Assembly (NCBI GenBank): GCA_963678705.1
Contig: OY783218.1
Location: 7,388,152-7,452,151, forward strand
DNA from: Panorpa germanica
Taxonomy: Eukaryota; Arthropoda; Insecta; Mecoptera; Panorpidae
Direction of reading: 5' to 3'
Length of the DNA stretch: 64,000 nt
The first letter of the stretch is position 1. Each line of letters begins with the position of its first letter. A model generated the notes under the pieces. That model was not told where the DNA came from. It was given only the letters and a program-made list of their open reading frames with translations, and searched no databases. This document shows, in pieces, positions 56,273 through 64,000 of this stretch. The position numbers were made by a program, and so were the translations under genes.

Positions 56273-57979
56273 CTAGATTGTTGATATTGGTTTTTCTGTG
56301 ACCACCCAGTGCAGTCTTCACTCTATACTGAACAAGGCAAGTATTAAAAGTGGCGTGACGTCACAGGGCCCGTACATAGCGAGACAGTGAGTCAATCGAA
56401 GTTCGTCATCCCAGAGAGAGTCGCTCATCGTTGAATTTTGAGCGGACGGTAGGTAATTTGAACGCGCGTCACCGACAAAACGTGATGCATCAACATCTGC
56501 ACCGAAGAGGACGACGACGACGTCTGTAGCGACGTACCTCAGCTGCTTTTGACGTCAGAACACAATAGAAAATATTTCAGAAAATGTACCGATTTTAATT
56601 GGCTGAGTCACTTCGGGATGGAGAGAAGGACAACTATAGTATAGGACTTTAGTATTTACATAAACGTTAATATAATGTAAGATTACATAACAAAAGTTAT
56701 CATCGACATAAATTTATATTTATTTTCATACAATATTATGTTATGTTACATATTAAATTACTACAGTAGTAAAAAAAGTTATAATCTGTTGCATTTATTT
56801 AATGACGATGTCTGAGAATTATATGAAACATCTGTTGAAAATAAAACGTAACGTTATGTAAAAAATATTACGTTGATTAATGAATTTACATTTTGTTTTT
56901 TAGCGAGATAAGAAAGAAAGACGGAGATGGAAAAAGAACCGCGGAAAAAAGTATACTGTAGATACAAAAAAGAGGTAAAGCAGGAGGAAAAATGTGAGGA
57001 AAAGAGTGAAAAAAATGAAAAAGGCAGGCACGGAGGTAGTACACTTCTCTGTAACACGAACTCTTACAATTTGACTTCATACAATGTGACAAAAATACTA
57101 AGGTTTATTTAAGGTTTATTTAACATAACAAAAGTTACCTGTTACGTAAACAATTTTACTGCTTTTTTTTAAAATTAACCTTCTGCTTAAATTTAACCTT
57201 CTGCTCATTAGCATGTTCCTAAGAACGCCTTGTTAAGGATTACAAAATCTAAAGAAGTCCTTCGTGATTTAAATAGCTATAAAATAATTATTATTTGATA
57301 TGGCTAAACCTTTTGTTTTGAATCTCATTAAAAAACTACTGCATTTTAGTATGTTTTATGGCATTTGTTGTATGCTCAAAACTTGTACAAATCTAACGCA
57401 ATATACCTCTATACTTCTGGTATTTAGAAATACACAATATTAATGGTTAAAGTTAAATTTTCAAATTTGAGGTTAGAAATAAAATGACAAAGTTCCATAT
57501 ATAAGTAAAAATGGCGTCATATTTCACATTTATTAGTCAACTTTAAGCATAAATTCTATTTATTTTTTAATAAAAAATTGTATAAGGTGTATTACGTGTG
57601 ATTTGTACATGTTTTCACTATAATAAAAGCGTCATAAAATATACGAAAGTGCAATAATTTTTTTTTATAAGATTCAAAACAAAGGTGTAGCTGTATCGAA
57701 TAATTAGTTAATAAAATAAAACACTTTTAGATTAAATAATAATTAGGTTTTGTTAGGTAAAATGTAAGGTAACATCCATGTTTTGTGTTTTGCGGAGCAG
57801 ATTGTTTTTGCTGCAAATCGTTTTCTTGTACAGCTCCTAAGAAGATTATAAGATTTTGCTTGTTAATATTGAACGACACAGTGGCACTGCTTGTTATCAA
57901 GTTAAATTGATTACGTACATATATAATAGACACCTCAAAAACTGCCAACATAGTAGAATATGATAGTAGAATTACACAA
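56273..57979. other. No recognised gene; CpG-dense block at 56345-56560
   Basis: The block 56345-56560 holds many CG dinucleotides (ggcgtgacgtcacagggccc, gaacgcgcgtcaccgac, gaggacgacgacgacgtc), unlike its surroundings. No open frame across it has a recognisable domain. The remainder is AT-rich; 57045-57095 weakly resembles the pogo-like words at 20.1 and 38.1 kb. Confidence 0.35.
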
Positions 57980-57983
57980 TTAA

Positions 57984-58737
57984 GGAGGTACAGGACGTAC
58001 CGTCAATGCAAAAAGTTTATCTCTCGGTAATTCGAAATGCAAAATACGAAGTACATGAGGCACGAGCAAATATTGTGACTGTACCTTTGAAAATGAATTT
58101 TTCAATTTTCTATTAAACTGCTGTTTGCTGGTTAAAATGATTTTTTTATGCATATAATAGTTAAATAAATGAAAAATTACCTATAATTAATATCAAATTT
58201 ATATTAATTCAATTTAAATTCAAATTAAATATTTTTAAAAAGGAATAATAAATTTGGCAACGCTATAAATTTACGTGTGTTGATGCATGCGTGATTTGGT
58301 TCTTTGATAAATAAATTGTTATATTTTATAAAATACTTATTCCGATTTTGAATTTCCCGCTCAAATTGGGATTTGCAACGTTGCCGGCTTATAACCTACA
58401 CTTACTGTTTCTTACTGGTTTTATTTAAATATTTTCGTATATAGGTATCCTTTTGATAATTTTCTTTTTGCAATAGTTACAGAAAAGATTCTTTTATATA
58501 CACCTAGTTTTTGAAAGCCGTGTCACCATTTTTTTATAGTTAAAAGTTATATTATGTGGTGAAATTGAGCTAAAAATTATGATTTGTATGGAAAATGACT
58601 ATTTTTAATCATGTATAAAAAGGAAACTAGGAACCCTAGGTCTCTAAAATTTTGAGACAGCATGTACTTTTACTATTTGTATTGACCCTCCAATTTTCAC
58701 AACGTTTTCATCATTTACGTTAACGTCCTGTACCTCC
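57984..58737. mobile_element. TTAA-flanked MITE with GGAGGTACAGGACGT ends (754 bp)
   Basis: TTAA (57980-57983) is followed by ggaggtacaggacgt, and the other side reads acgtcctgtacctcc, preceded by one extra base pair pattern, and TTAA (58738-58741). A partial copy lies at 22450-22700. It is non-coding. The TTAA target with GG-rich termini again suggests a Kolobok-like group. Confidence 0.75.
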
Positions 58738-58760
58738 TTAATAGCGCAATTATATCAATA

Positions 58761-59107
58761 ACTAGCTGTCCCGGCCACGCGTTGCTGTGACTAACGTTTT
58801 TGTCATATTACATTACATAGCGCCATCTATTGAATATTTACTCAATCTAGTCAACAGAATATTTAGTCAATCTAGTCAACAGATGTCGCCATCATCGTCG
58901 CCAGATGTCATATGTCATATACAGATAATTAATAGACAAATAATTTGCAATAAGATAATATTGCAATCATAAATTGAGATGTAAGCTATCCTATCTTTCA
59001 AGTTGGATCAAACTGCACACGGTGTACAAATTTGATTAAAATCGGTTAAGTAGTTTAGGAGTCCATCGCGGACAGACAACGTGACACGTAATTTATATAT
59101 ATTAAGA
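58761..59107 (+). mobile_element. Short retroposon-like repeat (RTE/SINE-like)
   Basis: It begins actagctgtcccggccacgc and ends with attaaaatcggttaagtag, gagtccatcgcggacag and a TATA-rich tail (atttatatatattaagat). This head and tail combination, with the 'CTAGCTG.CCCGGC' start, is well known in insect RTE-type and derived short retroposons. A small tandem word (tatttagtcaatctagtcaa) lies inside. It has no coding capacity. It begins about 20 bp beyond the preceding TTAA element. Confidence 0.6.
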
Positions 59108-59635
59108 TAAAACACAGTTCTAAACCCTCTGCTATCAGCTATTCACCATCAGTTATAGAGTAGTTCTTTTTATCAATTTACTTTTAGTTATTGAATAAGA
59201 CAGATGCGTGTAAGAAAAAATAATTTTGTACAGGTGGAACTACCTATACAAATAAATCCGGTCAAAGGGGCCAATCAACAAAGACAAAAAGATATAATCG
59301 TGACTAATTTCTTGCACGAAATATTAGATTGTCTTACCGCGTACACCGGGCCTTATTGGACGGTCAGGTACAGGCTGCTCGTGTCAGGAGGCGGATTCTG
59401 ATTCATTTCTCAAGATTACATGATAAAATCAATCGGGTTCTTGTCCATTTCTTTTCACAACTTGTTCTTTGTTGGTTACTTTGTATATTTAATATCTTAT
59501 CCAAAAAATAACTATGTTGTTACTTAAAACACTCTCTAATTCCAGAATTATAAATTATAATGTTCCAGGTGTACATTTATATTTCTTATTCTTATATGTT
59601 TAGTAGTGAATTCTGTATGGTACCTCGAATTGCCT
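59108..59635. other. No feature seen
   Basis: A short open frame at 59204-59401 shows no recognisable domain. The rest is AT-rich. Confidence 0.4.
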
Positions 59636-59985
59636 ATTTCGTAGAGAAAATAATTCTAAGACTTTTGGCGTTCCCGGATTTTTCCCTGAATTTCCTGGAA
59701 ACCCGTAATTTTTAATAAACTGGAAAAAAAGGTAGGCACTTTTTGCTGTATAACTTTTTATTCGTAAAAGATAAAAAGGTGAAATTTGGATGTGTATAAC
59801 AGTGTTCAATGCTGACATTTTTCAAAAATTAGAAATTCAAGAAGTTCATTTTTCAAAAATTCGGGGGCCTCGTAGGGAACTTTGGAGAAAGTTCATATTT
59901 TAGATTGTAGAATAATGAAGTATATTATTCATAATTCAAAATTTTATTTGGAGGCACGAGGGCAGTTTTTGCTGTTACTTATGTT
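59636..59985 (-). repeat. Dispersed repeat X, copy 2
   Basis: It matches 15895-16300 over ttttccctgaatttcctgg, aaacccgtaattttt, ttttattcgtaaaag and ggaggcacgagggcagttttt. It has the same orientation and is non-coding by the same argument. Confidence 0.65.
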
Positions 59986-61146
59986 TACTGACGTTAATGA
60001 AGTTTTTATACAAGATTACCATACAATGTATGGTACAGATACGTGCGACTTAAACATGCGACATCCAACATTTGTTGTAAAAAGTTGTACAACACGTTCG
60101 ACAAGGGTCTATTATTCAGGTCTATTTCATTTGCCCATTTAAACACCATTTTCAATTATTTTTATTTATTTATTAAACATAACTAAGTCAACGTACACGA
60201 GATTATACTGGATATCACATTCAAAACCGTAATTTCTTTAGATGTCTCAACTTAGAATTGAAACATTTTATTTTAAAAAAATACTACCTAGAATTTTTAA
60301 AAAGGAATAGCGGATGCAGTAAGACAAGAGGTAGAATATGTTAACAAGCAGGAAGTACATTGTATCGATGTTCTGCTAATTCAATTTGACGCGTCAGAAG
60401 AATTAGAATGCTTCTATTTCGCACAGTTTGTTATTTCGTTTCACTTTCGTTAGTTGGTAATACATATCTTACTGTGGCAATAATACGAACTGAGTATTGC
60501 TTTGTATACAGTTATGAATTGGCCAATGCCGTTGCCAATCTATTTATAGAACTGTGGTACATGTACATAACATTATCTGGAATAGTAAATGACACATCAC
60601 GGCATTCTGATTCTCAAGTACTGCTCAGTCTCAGCTGATATGTCTGTGTGTGTGTTTACGTGTGTGTGAAGTCGTCACTCACTAACACTACCGCCGGCAT
60701 TACTTCATTAAACCTTGCCCAATCTCAAGAAGCAACATTCAACATCGAATACTGCACTTTGTGATAGAAGTCTGAAATTTGGTTCACTCAAACAGATTAA
60801 AAAGTAGCCGACCAATATGGTTAACAACAAGGTTGACAACTTGCAGATTTGTGGGGTTGTCTTTCAACCACCAACTTGGTTTAATATATTTTAAAGCGTA
60901 TTTAAAATGGCCGCCAGCACTAGATTTTACGAATTATTTTTACAGAAAATGAAAGCTAAATGAATTTACGTTCGGAAAAAAGTGTTGTTATGGATTTTGA
61001 GTAGCCTAGATGCTTCTTAATCAAGAAAATACAGTTTAGTTTTAAGAGTAGTGTAAGGTTTGTCACAATTAAAACTTGATAAATATTTAAACATGATTTA
61101 TTAATCAATTTCAATATAATATGTATACACAGGCCAATACTCTTAA
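59986..61146. other. No gene seen
   Basis: A small tgtgtgtgtg tract lies at 60645-60670. The open frame at 60408-60638 has hydrophobic stretches but no recognised family. No transposon end was found. Confidence 0.4.
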
Positions 61147-61555
61147 GGTAGGGGTAAGGTCAAAACGATAAATAAGAAGTATATTTTCGATAATGTTTTT
61201 TGGCGACACACTTAATATATAATTATTTCTATAATTACTACATAATAAAATGACATTTGAAGAATACTTTGTGAAATTTTTATAAATAAACATCAAGAAA
61301 TGAGGCATTGACAGCGAATCTCCGCTGACGTCATAAAAAAAAGTAACATTCCGGTGCCACTCATAACTCGTCCCTGGATTTTCTGAAATTGAAAAACCAT
61401 AATAATTTCATTAGTTGATAAGTCTCTGCAGGTAACGCTGTTGAGTTTTTCTTTGTTTATAGATTTTTCAATTTTTTACAGCACTTAGAAGTCAAAATAC
61501 CGATTTTTCATGAAAAAAATCAGAAACTTTGTTATTTTAAAATACGTTAAAATGA
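61147..61555 (+). mobile_element. TTAA-type element upstream of DUF229 copy 3
   Basis: After TTAA (61143-61146) it starts ggtaggggtaaggtcaaaac, as in the element at 50734, and shares ggattttctgaaattgaaa, aatttcattagttgataag and tttgttattttaaaatacg. An insertion at 61200-61370 distinguishes it. It ends within about 150 bp of the DUF229 start codon, so it may have brought new promoter-proximal sequence to this copy. Confidence 0.55.
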
Positions 61556-61565
61556 AGAAAATTTA

Positions 61566-61706
61566 TGCAATTGTTTGATATATTTAATAAATAATTACGG
61601 TTATCTTTTGTTTGTTTATATTTCAAAATGTAAGAAAATAAATTTTAGTTGAAATGTGATTAATGAAATTTTAGTGATTTCTCAAGAAAAACACATTAGA
61701 AGAGGC
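61566..61706 (+). promoter_or_regulatory. 5' leader of DUF229 copy 3, shared with copy 1
   Basis: gcaattgtttgatatat and attacggttatctttt match the 7112-7160 interval, and ttagtgattt.tcaagaaaa plus cacattagaagaggcatgg match up to the start codon. The homology ends where the TTAA element begins, so only about 140 bp of the ancestral flank is kept here. Confidence 0.5.
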
Positions 61707-63611
61707 ATGGAACAAAGAAATAAAGAAAGTAAGCAATCATGCGAAGAAGGCTGTTTGAAAAAATCGAATGCTTACCACATTACAAATTTTAATAAATTGG
61801 TTACATTGGTATTACTGCTCTTAATAGTAATAGCTTATTGGCAATTACAGAAAACTACTTGCCCTTCATCCTTAGTTAGTTCTGCATACATCAAAATTCA
61901 AACACGTGCATGTCGGATACCAACCTTCTCCCGAAATTCTTCATTTTATAAGCCATACAATCACGGAACACCACGCAAAATTGTCTGCAGGTATAAAAGG
62001 CATACTAGATCACTAGTGTTATCCGACGCAACGCATATTTGGGTAGATGAAGACGCGCTGGAAACATACAGCAAAGGTAAAGATGCCAATGTAACTTGTT
62101 GTTATGAAGATATGGACCAGGATCCAAAACATGCATGCATATCGTTCTGGAACAAACAACAAGTTACCGCTGAATTTGTGCGAGTATTTTGTATGAAGAA
62201 TACCAATATTATTTATGAGGACTATCACGCCTTTGTTCCTTTGAAGAGAAACGTTGAAGAACGCTGTAACAAAATAGACACAAAAGAGAAAATGAGTGTC
62301 TTGATTTTAGTAATCGATAGTGTGTCTAGAATAAATTTTCATAGAAGTATGAAGAACACTGCAACTTACTTATTGAGCGAAATGAAAGCTGTTGAAATGC
62401 TGGGATACAACAAAGTGGGGTATGGAACGTATCACAACATGGTTCCAGCACTGACTGGACTTTCCAGTGATGAATTCGACAAATTTTGTTTCTCGAGAGA
62501 TTCACCGTATCTGAACTCTTGTTCTTTCATTTGGAAAATCTTTGAAGAGTCAGGTTATCGGACAGCTTATATTAAAGAGTCAGCATATGTCTCTCTCTTT
62601 AAACATTCGTTTAAGAATTTCACCGAATTCCCAGCTGATTACAATTGGACTTCAATGTTAAGAGAAAGCGAGAAAAATATTGGTCAACGTGTAGGTCCAT
62701 CATATCCATGCATCGGGACAAGATATGGCTTCCAAATGATTTTGGATTATGCTGGAAAGTTTATTCATTCAATGCAAAAGCGTTCGTATTTTAGCGTAAT
62801 GTTTCAAAATTCTATTACTCACGATAAACTCCTGGATGCTATGATGGCTGACATGTCTTACATGAAATTCCTGAAAGAATCTTACATGAATAATTCTTTC
62901 AACAATACAGTGGTCATTCTCCTCAGTGATCATGGTTTACGTTGGGGACAATTTAGGCAAACCCTGCAGGGAATGTTAGAAGATCGTCTGCCATTTTTAT
63001 ATTTTGTATTTCCAACATGGTTTAAGAACCAGTATTCAACTGCTTTCAAAAATATCGAGAGGAATACCAAAAGATTAACAACAGCCTATGACTTCCACGA
63101 AACGCTAAAGGACTTGGCAAGTTACACAGAAACATTGCAAGAAGGAGCATTAGAGAAACGGACGCAACGTTTAACAAATTCAACTCTCCCTCGTGGTGTA
63201 AGTCTCTTTCTTCCAATTCCCGAGACACGAACCTGTATGGATGCTGGAGTTGATTCTATCTGGTGTGCCTGCCTAAATCACACGAAATTAGAAGTCAATG
63301 ACATATTAGCTAATGCTGTTTCACGTTTTGTTGTTGATCACGTGAACTTAAAGCTATCTAAATACCCTCCATGCGCCAAATTGTATTTAAAGAAAATTGA
63401 AGAATTCTTGATTAGTGAATTTCATAATCAGATCTTCTATACTGTTACATTACGCACCCATCCAGGGGGCGGTAAATTTGAAGCCTCTGTACAAAAATTA
63501 AATGGTGATGGCAATTTCCGCATGGCTGGTCCTGCCGTCAGGACGAATTCCTATAGAGGTGGATGCATTGATACTTTAGATTTGAGAATGTATTGTGAAT
63601 GTATTGTTTAA
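61707..63611 (+). CDS. DUF229 family membrane-anchored protein, copy 3
   Basis: This is a 634-residue protein from the ATG homologous to that of copy 1 (an open frame continues 17 codons upstream without another ATG). The membrane helix spans about residues 31-43. The ectodomain is Cys-rich and glycosylation-rich as in the paralogues. The catalytic-like core keeps the more family-typical IDSVSR (D204, S205) and YGTYHN (T241, expected nucleophile), THD (H372, D373), LSDHGLRWG (D408, H409) and YDFHETL (H464). It is therefore the copy most likely to be enzymatically competent. CLNHT near the CxC pair is shared with copy 2, not copy 1, while the 5' third is closer to copy 1. This is a mosaic relationship. 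It is single-exon like the others. Confidence 0.93.
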   Translation: MEQRNKESKQSCEEGCLKKSNAYHITNFNKLVTLVLLLLIVIAYWQLQKTTCPSSLVSSAYIKIQTRACRIPTFSRNSSFYKPYNHGTPRKIVCRYKRHTRSLVLSDATHIWVDEDALETYSKGKDANVTCCYEDMDQDPKHACISFWNKQQVTAEFVRVFCMKNTNIIYEDYHAFVPLKRNVEERCNKIDTKEKMSVLILVIDSVSRINFHRSMKNTATYLLSEMKAVEMLGYNKVGYGTYHNMVPALTGLSSDEFDKFCFSRDSPYLNSCSFIWKIFEESGYRTAYIKESAYVSLFKHSFKNFTEFPADYNWTSMLRESEKNIGQRVGPSYPCIGTRYGFQMILDYAGKFIHSMQKRSYFSVMFQNSITHDKLLDAMMADMSYMKFLKESYMNNSFNNTVVILLSDHGLRWGQFRQTLQGMLEDRLPFLYFVFPTWFKNQYSTAFKNIERNTKRLTTAYDFHETLKDLASYTETLQEGALEKRTQRLTNSTLPRGVSLFLPIPETRTCMDAGVDSIWCACLNHTKLEVNDILANAVSRFVVDHVNLKLSKYPPCAKLYLKKIEEFLISEFHNQIFYTVTLRTHPGGGKFEASVQKLNGDGNFRMAGPAVRTNSYRGGCIDTLDLRMYCECIV

Positions 63612-64000
63612 ATGAAATAGTCTGTTAATTGAAATTAATATCATGTTTGGCCAAAAGTAAATTTTATAATATTCGCCGATTATTCCCAGTAAACAATTTG
63701 GTGAAGTGTCCTGTTTTGTGACGTTTCTATCACTATTGCACTTTAACTATAGTTCACATCAACCTTATCTTCATTTGTATTCCGACTGGCGGAGTGGTTT
63801 CGCCATTTGTAGCTGATAAAATAGACATTTCATATGAACGACTGAGAAACTGAAATGTAAATAAATTCTCTCATTACTAAATAAAATATGAAGTTAGGTT
63901 ATTTATACCGTAACTTTTAAATTAAAATAATGGCTTTCTCTACATTTTATTCCACCTTTTAAAGTACTGCCTTCCTAAATCTGTGCCTTTCTTTTTATCC
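63612..64000 (+). repeat. 3' flank of DUF229 copy 3 with duplicated segment
   Basis: The first 30 bp match the flank of copy 2. 63688-63855 (cagtaaacaatttggtgaag to tttcatatgaacgactg) is the same as 30568-30717 apart from about 23 additional bases and point changes. An aataaa at 63860-63865 could be a polyadenylation signal. The end of the window is featureless. Confidence 0.5.

Noticed and set aside
61656-61706. Upstream extension of DUF229 copy 3 beginning with GTG
   Set aside because: Eukaryotic genes start with ATG, and the ATG at 61707 is the one conserved with copy 1. The upstream codons are shared leader sequence.

Overview
This window looks like a gene-poor, AT-rich stretch of an insect (at least arthropod) nuclear genome. 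The evidence is three single-exon DUF229 genes, a mariner relic with TA target duplication, tails of insect-type non-LTR retrotransposons, and many short inverted-repeat elements. I see no bacterial operons, ribosome binding sites, rRNA, tRNA or CRISPR arrays. The species cannot be fixed from sequence alone.

Genes: the only convincing intact protein-coding genes are three plus-strand paralogues of the DUF229 family (alkaline-phosphatase/sulfatase-like fold) at 7230-9158, 12059-13903 and 61707-63611. Each encodes a short N-terminal tail, one membrane anchor and a Cys-rich, N-glycosylation-rich extracellular or luminal catalytic-like domain. Copies 1 and 2 are tandem and share diverged 5' and 3' flanks; copy 3 lies about 48 kb away. 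The catalytic half is nearly identical at silent sites, while a central block is strongly diverged, a mosaic that suggests gene conversion.

Layout: 1-7.2 kb holds non-LTR tails, a truncated 630-bp inverted-repeat element and a 1.27-kb inverted-repeat element. 7.2-14 kb is DUF229 copies 1 and 2, with a composite element between them. 14-24.5 kb is a mosaic of transposase relics and miniature elements (hAT-like, Harbinger-like, Tc1-like). 24.8-28.1 kb is a cluster of long palindromes, including a foldback-like element whose arms contain a 145-bp tandem repeat. 28.6-33 kb has a Harbinger-like element, a segment duplicated next to DUF229 copy 3, and another non-LTR tail. 33-39 kb is essentially empty. 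39-51 kb is rich in miniature elements, including a mariner deletion derivative nested in a hAT-like element. 51.8-53.2 kb is a broken YqaJ-type nuclease gene abutting a non-LTR tail. 54-61.6 kb holds more repeats, and 61.7-63.6 kb is DUF229 copy 3.

No metabolic pathway or operon is visible. The DUF229 genes are probably expressed independently, and the rest of the window records repeated transposon insertion, nesting and decay. All percentages and counts given here were made by eye on quoted intervals; family assignments of repeats rest on terminal motifs and target-site duplications.
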